Source of the DNA: Pseudomonas protegens | GTDB taxonomy: Bacteria > Pseudomonadota > Gammaproteobacteria > Pseudomonadales > Pseudomonadaceae | Assembly (NCBI RefSeq): GCF_013407925.2 | Contig: NZ_CP060201.1 | Span: forward strand, 2,542,001 to 2,606,000 | DNA: 64,000 nt | Reading direction: 5' to 3' | Shown: positions 10,701-16,859 of the stretch, piece after piece | How the letters are laid out: each line of letters starts with the position of its first letter | Numbering within the stretch: the first letter of the stretch is position 1 | Translations under genes and position numbers: made by a program | The notes under the pieces: model-generated | The model's input: the letters and a program-made list of their open reading frames with translations, nothing else | What the model was told of the DNA's origin: nothing | Databases searched by the model: none

Positions 10701-11411
10701 CCGGGCGGTGACGCTCAGGTCGTCGGCCTTGACGTCGTTGCGCCCGGTGATCACGTTGAGCTTCTTGGCGTACAGGTCGGCATTGAGCTTGGTACTGCGG
10801 GTGATCAGGTCGAACTGATCGATGTTGCTGGCATTGAGGCCGGCGCCTTCGATGCTGATGTCGCCGCCGTCGACCTGGAAGCGATCGAGCTTCTGCCCTT
10901 CGATCACCGGTTTGCCCGTAGTCAAGGTGGCCCGCGGAGTGTTGATGAAGCCGCAACCGTTACAGGTGATGCCATGGGGGTTGGCGACGATCACCCGGGC
11001 CGACTGTCCGGCGACCTCGGTGTAGCCCGCCAGCTTGCTGCGATTGCTGCCGGTGACTTCGTTGAGAATGACCTGGGCCGCCTGCCCTTTGAGATTGGGG
11101 TTGCCGATGATGTAGCCGCCCAGTTGGGTGTTCTGGGTCGAACCGGTGGCGTTGTTGAGGATCAGCCCGTTGCTGCCGACGTTGTATTCGCTGAACTTGT
11201 TGTGGGACAAGCCGGCGCCATTGGCGGCGTTGATATTGACGATGGGTACGCCGTTGCCCGCCGCACCAATGGTGGCGTTACCGCCAGCGGCCGGGTCCAG
11301 AGTCAGCCCGGCGGCCACACTGACAATCGGGTTGAGAAACAGGATCCCCGACAGCGACAGGGCAATGCATTGGGCAAAAGGCTTGCGTACGTCCATGTGC
11401 GAATCATCCAT
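1761..11411 (-). CDS. Filamentous-haemagglutinin / CdiA-like two-partner secretion exoprotein with C-terminal alpha/beta-hydrolase domain
   Basis: 3216 residues from the ATG at 11411; a second in-frame ATG at 11396 (MDVRK) is also plausible, and neither has a strong ribosome-binding site. Order: signal peptide to about residue 34; TPS secretion domain to about 250, with the hallmark NPNL (104-107) and NPHGI (144-148) motifs and a CNGC pair; long haemagglutinin repeats of the LDNQGG type to about 1330; a non-repetitive stretch around 1340-1890 containing CTDC near 1368; a second repeat field rich in AGRDI/AGNDL units to about 2750; then a unique tail from about 2820. The tail carries GHSQGG (3060-3065, nucleophile Ser3062) and a late SPHSNY motif with His3170, as in lipase-type alpha/beta hydrolases. 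No VENN motif was found before the tail. The TpsB gene lies just upstream and a lipoprotein gene overlaps its end. Known for the family: export through TpsB and delivery of the C-terminal toxin to neighbouring cells. Lipase toxicity is inferred. Confidence 0.9.
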   Translation of the reverse strand: MDDSHMDVRKPFAQCIALSLSGILFLNPIVSVAAGLTLDPAAGGNATIGAAGNGVPIVNINAANGAGLSHNKFSEYNVGSNGLILNNATGSTQNTQLGGYIIGNPNLKGQAAQVILNEVTGSNRSKLAGYTEVAGQSARVIVANPHGITCNGCGFINTPRATLTTGKPVIEGQKLDRFQVDGGDISIEGAGLNASNIDQFDLITRSTKLNADLYAKKLNVITGRNDVKADDLSVTARDADASAKPELAIDSSALGGMYAGAIRLVGTEKGVGVNMSGEMAASTGDIQIDANGKVTVAGMGANQAIAIKAQSIDLKGKAYAGTEATLQAKEQIEVDTSLAARDQVRVVDAGQLVNHGIIEAGVNSDNSRNDQGVVKLNADNLENRGDVLASRSLQLTARQTLSNQNGVIQGPKVEVKAARLVNQGGQARVLANNELVLTTPAIANLGGLIRFGDRQAATLTLDSLNNNGGRLEVAGVDLTLNAREISNQKGSMIADKVAISAERLDNQQGLIGASQGSATFKVSEQLNNNGGRLQAQTLLETQGGELLNQGGKLLADQIKLTGKRLDNSQKGLISAEKGALQVSLDQDLVNADGKLQATSLLNLKAGSVDNRGGTLIAPQLTLNSGGKLGNQGGTLTADELELHTADIDNQGGLLQGKNNLLLDARDLANNQGQVIGNVLSANLDSLSQNQAGVLSAESGKLTLTVKQHLNNALGHLQAKTGDVQIVSGSLNNQGGVVVGNQLLLTNTGLLDNRGGQLAGDRLTVSTQRLDNQASGLLAAGSDGLQLTLTADGAAPGQLLNSQGRLQSDGHLQINGGQLNNSGGVLLGRSVGIDAAGLDNSAKGAVVASQGALDLKLNHGALNNNAGVIDAGEQALRVTQGGQLDNQGGTLKGKRLEIEGAALDNRQGQLLAGSDGLNLVAGGLNNAQGMILAKDSHGEVALGQGTLDNRGGTLQGATLGITAGAVDNSALNGKAGLISSQGGALKLVVDRLTNQAGKLYANGLLSSTGQTLDNRFGGEVSAQQLDLNVAANLYNQGGLVEAGNSLLLVGGNLDNSAGGRVRALAGEQSRITLGGVLNNQGGTLALGSSAFALNAGQLNNIGGSIEHAGSGLFKLDLGALSGFQGRITGLGHGDWDVAAVDRSGLMQLNGTLDLSTGGDLNLNAGDRIASASGLRVGAATLNNAGELASDGYLTLDLGGNLNNSGLLSSRGKLTVGAGNLSQYGGRIASGGDTELNLRGTLDNLGRLIASQNLYVSAAQINNRGTLGALGQMQLRSGNGIATSADTLIYSGGDMLLRGNSLSNSYGDIYSTGNLSFTALDGGRAALLSNRSGTIESEGDMNLNVALLQNAMDKYQVGETITQRNIVINCTDCSGDHHTATYIVNTTYEGTMGEHSAGARLVSNRDLIINADTVENDQSLIAANRDVSITANNLYNRGLTLDKRVESISYFLHGVSQGAFRAAERATLAWNAANANRAPGQQDPLPTVVTQYPIYEPASHTVITPGTQTAYASTLQAGQRLHLQVSGTIENGVQTEQSRAQLTGQTLQNNLAQVGGQVITVNAQSSAAANQVAKDVQRIEKVAADGTTQVSFVPVDFSGVPFAAVDPTSLSSFRVPQGEYGLFVKSQNPQGRYLIETNPTFTDLSRFMSSDYMLGHLNYNADQTWRRLGDGLYETRLIRDAVLAQTGQRFLAAGLTSDYDQYRYLMDNAIASKDQLQLSVGVSLTPAQVASLTHDIVWMETREVQGEKVLVPVLYLAQAETRNLRGGSLVQGRDMTLIAGGDLSNVGTLRASNDLSVNAGGSLYQGGLIEANERVSLMAQDSVRNALAGEIRGNQVSVTSIKGDIINDRTAVAVGYGSGSRTILDQGSQITARQQLDLSAGRDLTNLGQLASAGDAKLSAGRDIDLLAVQDHTFTQSAIRRGLVTHDTVQTLGSSVSTGGNLQLNAGRDLAVVASKVDAGHDLSLNAKRDVVIASAQDEQSSTFSQKKKGSWGKSKTTQSADSSTSNVASEISAGHDLMVNVSQDKDGRISLNGGRDVTVIGSQLKAGNDLLVGATRDVSLVSAQEQQDSSYSQKKSGSFGLSKSGNSRTSSSTTQVGSELSAGNDAVVIAGTNVNLSASSIEAKRDAEVRAGLIDKNGDINLMDAANTSSSQSEKYKSKVGLSSSGSFTSIASAKKSGQENTQSQSVGSVVSGGRDTTLQASRDVNMIGSTAAAERNLTVGAGRDINVLAGSNSSDQSNWKSEKHVGLSLESDRNGVTAFLGSEGLKQKSRNAEQTVAPSQLLAGQDATIKAGRDLTLEGSRVDAGRDINLQAGRDISIDAGKETSIQERSKSRDRNGLTVNVSHNYGNTMDALKGTGKGEDNTSKASSVLSTVDAINQFTSGPTTATHFGTASQSSSSRQEVHGSSPTSLGAGRDISAVAGNDINIRGGQFDAGRDITLVGRDINVDVARGSISEESKTARSQGGINGQSGGGSARAGIGGSNGVANEQMHQGTNTPSVFLAGRDVSLEARNNLTLIGTQVHAGRDIDLGAGNDLTIRAAQNDSSSESSRHSGGGEVGLAVGGKDFISVYASVDMGKGQLDRDNQRQQNANLVAGDQLRFSSGKDTTIAGATLRGGEVIGRVGGDLTVSSVPDTGKVSGKELDASVTVSIGLGGGGSVSGSLGVGKTTGNTNWIQEQTSITGKNGVDIRTEKHTQLDGALVAADNGNLKLDTGTLGFRDISGQDKEHSYYVNAGGTFGWGGGDGAKATGGKDVAFTTDNSQEGKGKTGASGWSVSGYDYRKEREQEVRATVGAGTITVRNDAKTGADSTAGLNRDPSRAYEITKDNEKRTDLYVSQSSLEAVGHPVQTLNQWAQGLKDYGKNASAAFSQYGDLTKAADKALADNPALAPLAWIPGFLQKAMDESAYFTGGVMPGVISHGGVITQVPALLTGDMSFYHVTMQYKKDKDGHVFIDPKTGKPVMDVDATRDSLKTLLTPDGNGAVFTNGIQNSLDAALVNGGMQTGQDQFMQAYNPEHGLLGDLVESLWDVMLGGAVRSGNARQLSDFLGAGIDQGNKLDVFGHSQGGLLTYRAIAGLNFNVNGNAGSIQLSGAPVGSTDFFAAAKNAGFDISEGAFFQVNRSTSSMLFNTLPVTDTVSDLLGLNAWHSSDTVTRFFGAAATTGKLLGADSPHSNYLCVAKDICGGANSGLQETFKKTDKYIIPTLIDQYGNDKLLGSQ

Positions 11412-11431
11412 TCAATAACGTGGCGGGCGAG

Positions 11432-13135
11432 TCAGAAGAACAGGTCGACCCGGAAGTACACCGGGTGCTCTCGCCTCTCGATAATTGCCGGCCGCTCCAG
11501 GGAGCGCGCGAAGCTGACGGATGCAGCCAGGTACTGGCCGCGGGCATTGAATTCCAGGGCATTGCCGCTCATGCGCCCCTTGGCGTCATGGTTGTAGCGA
11601 TCGGCCTTGATCACCCCGACGTCATAGGCAAAGGCCATGCCGTACTCCTGAACAAAGGGTTGCAGCGCCGGCCAGGTCACCGCGCGGCGCCAGCGCAGCT
11701 GGTTACGCCAATAACCGCCGCTGTTGCCGGACAGGGTCTGGTCCTGGAAGCCGCGCACCGAATTGAGCCCGCCGAGGCTGATACGCTGCGGGCTGAAGAG
11801 CACATCCTCACTGCGCTGGCCAGTGGCCAGGCTGTCGAAGCTGAAGTTCTCGTCCCACAGCCGAAAGGGCTGCAGGTAGCTGAGGGTCAGGCTGTATCTG
11901 TTGTAACGGGCCACGGGCTCACTGCCATGGGGATTGCCGCGGCCCTGGGCGTCGAGGGCACCGATGCCCTGCTGCCAGCCGATATCGGCGTTGACCAGGG
12001 CATTGCCGATGCGCCGCCCGTGGTTGAAACCCAGCTGGCTTTCGGTGATGCGGTTACTGGAGACATCGATCAGGTTGTCGTCGATGTAGTTGCGTGTGCG
12101 CAGCTGGCTCAGGCCCAGGCTCATGCCGGTCTTGCTCAGGTTGTCGCGGTGCAGTACCCGTTCGGCACGCAACTGCTGGTTGGTGCTGTCACCATCCATG
12201 GCGAAGTTGAAGCCGGTGCTGTCATTGCGGGTGCGGTAGTAGCTCTGGCTGTAGGAATAACTGACGGTCCACCAGCCCCAGGGCAGGCTGTAGTACAGGC
12301 TCTGATTGTCGGAATGGCGCCAGCGGTCGCTGACCGTATCCTGGTTGGCCCGCAGGCTGAGCTGGTCCGCCAGGCCCAGGGGGCTGTCCCAGTCCAGGCC
12401 GAGGCCGGCCTGCTGTTCACCGGTGCTCTTGTCGCCGCCGTTGTTGCGGGTGGCCGTCACCCGCCAGGGTTTCAGGCGCTGGCCCTTGAGGCCGACGCGG
12501 CTGTCGCCCAGTTTCTCCCCCGGGGCCAGCTCCAGTTCGACCTGGCGCGAAGGCAGGCGGCTCAACTGGTCCACCAGTTGCTCCAGTTCCCGCAGATTGA
12601 GCACCTCGCCGGTGGTGCCGGGAAAGCTCATGGCCAGTTCCCGGGAGCTGGCCAGGGCCGAGCTGTCCAGGCTTTCCAGGCGGCCTTCGACCACCACGAT
12701 GGTCAGCTCCCCTGCGGCCAGTTCCTGGGCCGGCAGGTAGGCACGGGTGGTGACATAGCCCTGCTGCAGGTAGTGGTGGGTGATGGCCTTGAGCAGGGTG
12801 TTGATCTGCGCCACCGACAGGCACTGATCGCGATAGGGCGCCACCAGGCGTTCGCGGTCGGCGGCGCTCAGGTGGTCGGCACCCTTGAGCGTCACGGTCC
12901 TGATGGTAAAGCAGCGCTGCTCCCCCGGTTGCGGGGCAGGCTCGGTGGGCAAGGTCTTGCCGGGGAGTTGCTGGAGTTCGTCGAGACGCTTCTGCTGCTC
13001 TTGCAGCAACTGCTGTTGGCGATCACGGATCAAGTCACGATCACCCGGCGTCTGCAACGGCGCGGCGCCGAGGGCCAATGACGCGGATAAAGCACAAAAC
13101 GCTACTACAGGCCTGAACAAGCCAAAACGCGACAT
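11432..13135 (-). CDS. TpsB / ShlB-FhaC-CdiB family outer-membrane secretion pore
   Basis: About 567 residues from the ATG at 13135; an ATG three codons upstream (13144) directly abuts the AGGGA, so the second ATG has the better spacing. A signal peptide ends near ALGAAPL, followed by a Gln-rich linker helix, POTRA domains (GEQRCFTIRTV, then HHYLQQGYVTTRAYLP) and a 16-strand-type barrel. The conserved VRGF motif of loop L6 is present at about residues 463-466 counted from 13144, in SLGGLNSVRGFQ, and the protein ends in Phe-Phe, a typical barrel C-terminus. These proteins translocate their TpsA partner across the outer membrane using the TPS domain. The exoprotein gene starts 20 bp downstream on the same strand, the classical tpsB-tpsA order. 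Confidence 0.92.
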   Translation of the reverse strand: MSRFGLFRPVVAFCALSASLALGAAPLQTPGDRDLIRDRQQQLLQEQQKRLDELQQLPGKTLPTEPAPQPGEQRCFTIRTVTLKGADHLSAADRERLVAPYRDQCLSVAQINTLLKAITHHYLQQGYVTTRAYLPAQELAAGELTIVVVEGRLESLDSSALASSRELAMSFPGTTGEVLNLRELEQLVDQLSRLPSRQVELELAPGEKLGDSRVGLKGQRLKPWRVTATRNNGGDKSTGEQQAGLGLDWDSPLGLADQLSLRANQDTVSDRWRHSDNQSLYYSLPWGWWTVSYSYSQSYYRTRNDSTGFNFAMDGDSTNQQLRAERVLHRDNLSKTGMSLGLSQLRTRNYIDDNLIDVSSNRITESQLGFNHGRRIGNALVNADIGWQQGIGALDAQGRGNPHGSEPVARYNRYSLTLSYLQPFRLWDENFSFDSLATGQRSEDVLFSPQRISLGGLNSVRGFQDQTLSGNSGGYWRNQLRWRRAVTWPALQPFVQEYGMAFAYDVGVIKADRYNHDAKGRMSGNALEFNARGQYLAASVSFARSLERPAIIERREHPVYFRVDLFF

Positions 13136-13144
13136 GCCTTTCAT

Positions 13145-13381
13145 TCCCTGAAATCACGCACACCGGCAAGCCGAACGTACGCGAGGTGCATCCCGGCACC
13201 TGTTTTCGAAGGGGATAAAGTGTAAATGTAAAAAAAATTACATAATAAAAAAGCGACGAACGGTAAAAATAGGATTTATCTCATTGAAAAATAATGAGTT
13301 ACATGATCCACAAAATCCAGAATAGCCGATGCAAGCCAAGGTTCGGTCACAGATTCGATACCTTGGCCCGCCGACTCAGGC
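13145..13381 (-). promoter_or_regulatory. AT-rich control region upstream of the two-partner secretion operon
   Basis: This 237-bp gap is markedly more AT-rich than its surroundings between about 13205 and 13320. It contains an inverted repeat TGTAA-N6-TTACA at 13227-13242 and a second one, CTCATT-N7-AATGAG, at 13280-13298, with A/T runs between them. It probably holds the promoter of tpsB-tpsA. The composition fits a horizontally acquired, H-NS/MvaT-silenced region, but that is inference. No single -35/-10 pair stands out. Confidence 0.5.
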
Positions 13382-13681
13382 CTATTTCTTCTTCAGACAA
13401 TCACTCATGAACGCCTTGCGCGCATCGCCCTTGAGGGCCTTGGCGGTGGCGTCGGCGTTGCAGGTCTTCATTCTTTCCTGAGGCGTGGAAGGGGTCGCGG
13501 CAGCGGCCGGGGCGGCCTTGAGGCAGGTGCTCATGAAGGCCTTGCGCTCGTCGCCCTTGAGGCTCTTGGCGGTGGCTTCGGCGTTACAGCTGGTCATCTT
13601 GTTCTGCTGGGCGGTGGCGGCAAACCCCTGGGAGCACAGCAGCAGGCCCACCATCAACAACGGAATACGCAACATCTTCAT
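13382..13681 (-). CDS. PsiF repeat family protein
   Basis: A 99-residue secreted protein: Sec signal peptide ending at GFAATA, then two copies of a module of the form MxxCNAxATAKxLKGDxRKAFMSxCLK (about residues 30-55 and 69-99) joined by an Ala/Pro linker. The module is that of PsiF, a small periplasmic protein described in E. coli as phosphate-starvation induced; its biochemical role is unknown. Each repeat has two Cys that could form a disulfide. A good AGGAG-type ribosome-binding site precedes the ATG. It lies just upstream of tpsB on the same strand but is separated from it by the AT-rich gap. Confidence 0.85.
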   Translation of the reverse strand: MKMLRIPLLMVGLLLCSQGFAATAQQNKMTSCNAEATAKSLKGDERKAFMSTCLKAAPAAAATPSTPQERMKTCNADATAKALKGDARKAFMSDCLKKK

Positions 13682-13752
13682 GGAGTTTTCTCCTTGTCAC
13701 CGCGCCGACGGGCACGGCCTCCTGCGCAGTGTAGACAAAGCCTGTTACACCT

Positions 13753-14541
13753 TCATCCGTTCTGCAGGCCGGCCCGGCGGTATTGCTCGGGGGTGCAGCC
13801 GGCCTGGCGCTGGAACATCGCGATAAACGCCGAGGCGCTGCTGTAGCCCATGTCGAAGGCGATTTCCTGGATGCTGCGCGAGCTGTCCAGGGCCTCGATG
13901 GAGGCCAGGAAGCGCTGGCGCTGGCGCCATTCGCCAAAGCTCATGCCCAGCTCGCGCACGAACTGCCGGGCCAAGGTCCGTTCGCTGACATGGGCCTGCC
14001 GCGCCCAGTGCGCCAGGGGCAGATGGTTGCCCGGCTCGGCCTGCAGCGCCTGGAGCACCCGCAGCAGCTCGGGGCTGCTGGGGTAAGGCAGGTAACAGGT
14101 GTGCACCGGGGCCTGGCGCAGTTGGTCCAGCGCCACCTGGGCCAGGCGCTGGTCGGCCTCGCCCTCGGGGATCTGCACGTCCCGGGCGGCGAAGTCCTTG
14201 AGGATCGCCTTGAGAATCTCGCTGATGGCCAGGGTGCTGCCCTGCCGTGGCAGCTCTGTGCACAGTTCCGGCGCCAGCAGCACCGCCCGGTAGTTGATCG
14301 GCTGCGAGGTGTAGAAGCTGTGGGGCGTCTGCGGCGGCACCCAGACCGCGTATTGCGGCGGCGACATGAAACGTTGCCCGGCGATCTCCATGTGCATCAC
14401 GCCGTGGGCCGAATACTCCAGGCAGCCCCAGGGATGACGGTGTTCCAGGGCGTGGCTGTGGGCGGCGAAATCGGCATAGCGGAAATACACCGGCGCCGGC
14501 AGGCCGTGGAAATCCAGAAGGTCGATGTGTTTTTTGCTCAT
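13753..14541 (-). CDS. AraC family transcriptional regulator
   Basis: 262 residues from the ATG at 14541 (MSKKHIDLLD). The open frame continues upstream, but that extension runs through the divergent gene and is not credible. The N-terminal cupin-like part (HPWGCLEYSAHGVMHMEI, VPPQTPHSFY) is the AraC-binding fold. The C-terminal 100 residues hold two helix-turn-helix motifs, the second with the family signature (IQEIAFDMGYSSASAF, then FQRQAGCTPEQYR). It is divergent from an EamA-type exporter 97 bp away and probably controls it. Regulators of this type next to DMT exporters often sense the exported metabolite; that is inference. Confidence 0.88.
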   Translation of the reverse strand: MSKKHIDLLDFHGLPAPVYFRYADFAAHSHALEHRHPWGCLEYSAHGVMHMEIAGQRFMSPPQYAVWVPPQTPHSFYTSQPINYRAVLLAPELCTELPRQGSTLAISEILKAILKDFAARDVQIPEGEADQRLAQVALDQLRQAPVHTCYLPYPSSPELLRVLQALQAEPGNHLPLAHWARQAHVSERTLARQFVRELGMSFGEWRQRQRFLASIEALDSSRSIQEIAFDMGYSSASAFIAMFQRQAGCTPEQYRRAGLQNG

Positions 14542-14637
14542 GCTGTCCGGATGTCGGGGCGGGTTGTCCGGTTCGCAGTATAGGCATTGATCCGGACAGG
14601 CGGATAATCGGCCCTCACACATTCCCTGGTTGTTTGC

Positions 14638-15540
14638 ATGCAATACGCTTATCCCCTGCTGGCCATCTTTATCTGGGCCGGCAATACCGTGGTCAACAAA
14701 CTCGCCGTGGGCGCGATCTTCCCTGCGGAGATCGGCTTCTATCGCTGGTTGCTGGCCGGCCTGCTGTTCACCCCCTTCATGCTCAAGCCGGTGATCGGCC
14801 ACTGGTCGTTGATCCGCCCCAACCTGTGGCGCATCGCCGTGCTCGGCGTGCTGGGCATGGCGGTGTATCAGAGCCTGGCCTACTTCGCCGCCAGCCTGAC
14901 CTCGGCCACCAACATGGGCATCATCCTGTCGCTGATGCCCTTGATGTCCCTGGCCATGGCCATCGCCGCCCTGGGCCAGCGCTTGAGCGCCGGGGCCCTG
15001 GTGGGCGCGGTGCTGTCGTTTGCCGGGGTGCTGGTGGTGGTGTCCTCCGGCAGCCTGAGCGCGCTGCTGCAGCACGGGGTCAACCTGGGGGACGCGATGA
15101 TGCTGGTGGCCACCCTGGCCTATGCGGTCTACAGCACCCTGCTGAAGAAATGGCAGCTGCGCCTGCCGCCGTTGGTGCTGCTGTATCTGCAAATACTGGT
15201 GGCGGTGGTGGTGCTGCTGCCGTTGTTCCTGGCCTCACCGAAGATCGGGCCGACCCTGCAGAACATTCCCCTGGTGCTCTATGCCTGCCTGCTGGCCTCG
15301 ATGCTCGCGCCCCTGGCCTGGATGCAGGCGGTGGTGCGCCTGGGGCCGAGCCGGACCACGCTGTTCTTCAACCTGCTGCCGTTGATCACCGCGCTGATCG
15401 CCGCGGTGGTGCTGCATGAACAGCTGGCCTGGTTCCATCTGGTGGGTGGCGTGCTGACCTTGGCCGGGGTGGTCCTGTCGGAGCGCTGGACCACCGTGCT
15501 GCGGCCGTTCGCCGGCAAGCCGGCTCCGGGTCAAGGCTGA
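14638..15540 (+). CDS. EamA/DMT family transporter
   Basis: 300 residues with ten predicted membrane helices in two EamA repeats (first half starting YPLLAIFIWAGNTVVNKLA, second starting LGDAMMLVATLAYAVYS). This is the RhaT/YdcZ-like drug-metabolite transporter superfamily of inner-membrane exporters of amino acids and related metabolites. The substrate is not predictable from sequence. The last ten codons (FAGKPAPGQG) are written in a REP-like palindrome, so the 3' end of the gene has absorbed an intergenic repeat. It is divergent from the AraC regulator and convergent with the lipase gene, only 3 bp away. Confidence 0.88.
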   Translation: MQYAYPLLAIFIWAGNTVVNKLAVGAIFPAEIGFYRWLLAGLLFTPFMLKPVIGHWSLIRPNLWRIAVLGVLGMAVYQSLAYFAASLTSATNMGIILSLMPLMSLAMAIAALGQRLSAGALVGAVLSFAGVLVVVSSGSLSALLQHGVNLGDAMMLVATLAYAVYSTLLKKWQLRLPPLVLLYLQILVAVVVLLPLFLASPKIGPTLQNIPLVLYACLLASMLAPLAWMQAVVRLGPSRTTLFFNLLPLITALIAAVVLHEQLAWFHLVGGVLTLAGVVLSERWTTVLRPFAGKPAPGQG

Positions 15541-15543
15541 AGG

Positions 15544-16434
15544 TCAGAGGCCGGCGGCCTTGAGGCGCTGGGCATGTTCGACGAACAGGCGGATCGGCTC
15601 CGCGCCCTTGCCCACCAGGCCCAGGGACTGGTTGACGATATCGAAGTGATCCAGGGGGTAATCGTCGCCGATGACCTGCCCCAGATGGGAGCTGTAGCGC
15701 CCCACCATGCCGTCGCACTGGCCGGCCTCGCGGACGAAGGTCCGGGCGAACAGGCGGCAGCTGCGGCTGGTGCCGTCGAACAGGTTGCGTCCGCGATTGG
15801 TCTTGCCCGGCTGCAAGGTGCCGGACCAGGAGTAGTAGCGCACGCCGTCGACCTGTTCCGGCCCCTGGCCGCCCCAGCTCGTCGGCAACCCCTGGGGGTA
15901 TTGGCGGTTGAACAGGGCCACGCCCTCGGTGGTCAGCGACTGGTGCGAGGCGTGGATATCCACCGGCAGTTTCGGCCCGCGATAGCCGGTTTCCAGCAGC
16001 GTCATCAGGGCTGCGATCCCACGCAATATGGCACTCAGAATCCGCCCCTTGAAGCTGTGGGCCGGGGAATGCCGCGCCAGGTAATCCGCCAGTTCGGAGC
16101 CGTGGTTGGGGCCCGCCACCGAAGTCACCGAGGCAATCCAGTCCGGGCGTTTGGCCGCCGCGTAGCGGGCGGTCAGCGCGCCCTGGCTGTGGCCGATCAG
16201 GTTGACCCGGGCAGCGCCGGTCTCGGCCATGATCCGCTGGACCTGGGCCAGCAGCTGTTCGCCGCGCACCTCGCTGGAGTTGAGCGGCGACACTTGCACT
16301 GCATAGACCCGGGCCCCGCCCCGTCGCAGGGCCGGGATGATCCCGTACCAGTAGGGGTACAGCAGCAGGCGGACAAAACCGAGCATGCCGGGAACCAGCA
16401 CCAGGGGGTAACGCGTGGCAAGCGTTTGGGGCAT
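15544..16434 (-). CDS. Triacylglycerol lipase / esterase, alpha/beta hydrolase
   Basis: 296 residues. The ATG at 16434 is chosen because AAGGA lies 8 bp upstream of it; the ATG at 16443 abuts that site. The protein opens with YPLVLVPGMLGF, the oxyanion-side motif of Pseudomonas family I lipases (usually VHGLLGF), and has LIGHSQGA with nucleophile Ser83. A TSVAGPNHGSELADYL segment, characteristic of the same lipases, follows. There is no clear signal peptide and no adjacent foldase (lif) gene, so it looks like an intracellular or chaperone-independent member. Its natural ester substrate is unknown. Confidence 0.82.
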   Translation of the reverse strand: MPQTLATRYPLVLVPGMLGFVRLLLYPYWYGIIPALRRGGARVYAVQVSPLNSSEVRGEQLLAQVQRIMAETGAARVNLIGHSQGALTARYAAAKRPDWIASVTSVAGPNHGSELADYLARHSPAHSFKGRILSAILRGIAALMTLLETGYRGPKLPVDIHASHQSLTTEGVALFNRQYPQGLPTSWGGQGPEQVDGVRYYSWSGTLQPGKTNRGRNLFDGTSRSCRLFARTFVREAGQCDGMVGRYSSHLGQVIGDDYPLDHFDIVNQSLGLVGKGAEPIRLFVEHAQRLKAAGL

Positions 16435-16544
16435 GCAAGGCATCCTTGAGGTGGGCCGGGCTGGCCCAGGCTGAAAGCTAGACCATAACCAAGGGCATCG
16501 TCAGTCCCCGTGACGGTTTGACGACAACAGCATGACAGCCTCGC

Positions 16545-16850
16545 CTACTTCAACCCCACCACCCCGGCCACGATCAGCCCTACCGACAGCAGCTTGACCG
16601 GCGTCAGGCTTTCCCCCAGCAGCACGAACCCCAGCAGCACCGTGCCCAGGGAACCGATGGCGGTCCAGATCGGGTAGGCCACGCTGACCGGCAACTCGCG
16701 CATGGCCAGGGTCAGAAAGTAGATGCCACCCACCGCCGCGACCACCGTCAGCAGCGATGGCCAGGGCCGAGTAAAGCCTTCGGCATACTTCATGCCCATG
16801 GCGAACGTGACTTCAAAGGCCGCCGCCAGCAGCAGGCATATCCAGGCCAT
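16545..16850 (-). CDS. SMR family exporter, SugE/Gdx-like
   Basis: 101 residues forming four membrane helices. The essential membrane Glu is at residue 13 (AAAFEVTFAMGMKY), and the end (LLGESLTPVKLLSVGLIVAGVVGLK-type) matches the SugE/Gdx branch better than EmrE. Members are proton-coupled dual-topology exporters of guanidinium or small quaternary ammonium ions. The gene ends 10 bp before the azoreductase gene's coordinates begin and has the same orientation, so the two may be co-transcribed. Whether this one exports guanidinium or drugs cannot be read from sequence alone. Confidence 0.82.
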   Translation of the reverse strand: MAWICLLLAAAFEVTFAMGMKYAEGFTRPWPSLLTVVAAVGGIYFLTLAMRELPVSVAYPIWTAIGSLGTVLLGFVLLGESLTPVKLLSVGLIVAGVVGLK

Positions 16851-16859
16851 GGCGCCACC

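Noticed and set aside
13753..15192. 479-residue version of the AraC regulator
   Set aside because: The N-terminal 217 codons run through the divergent exporter gene and are Gln/His-rich antisense; the AraC family start is at 14541.
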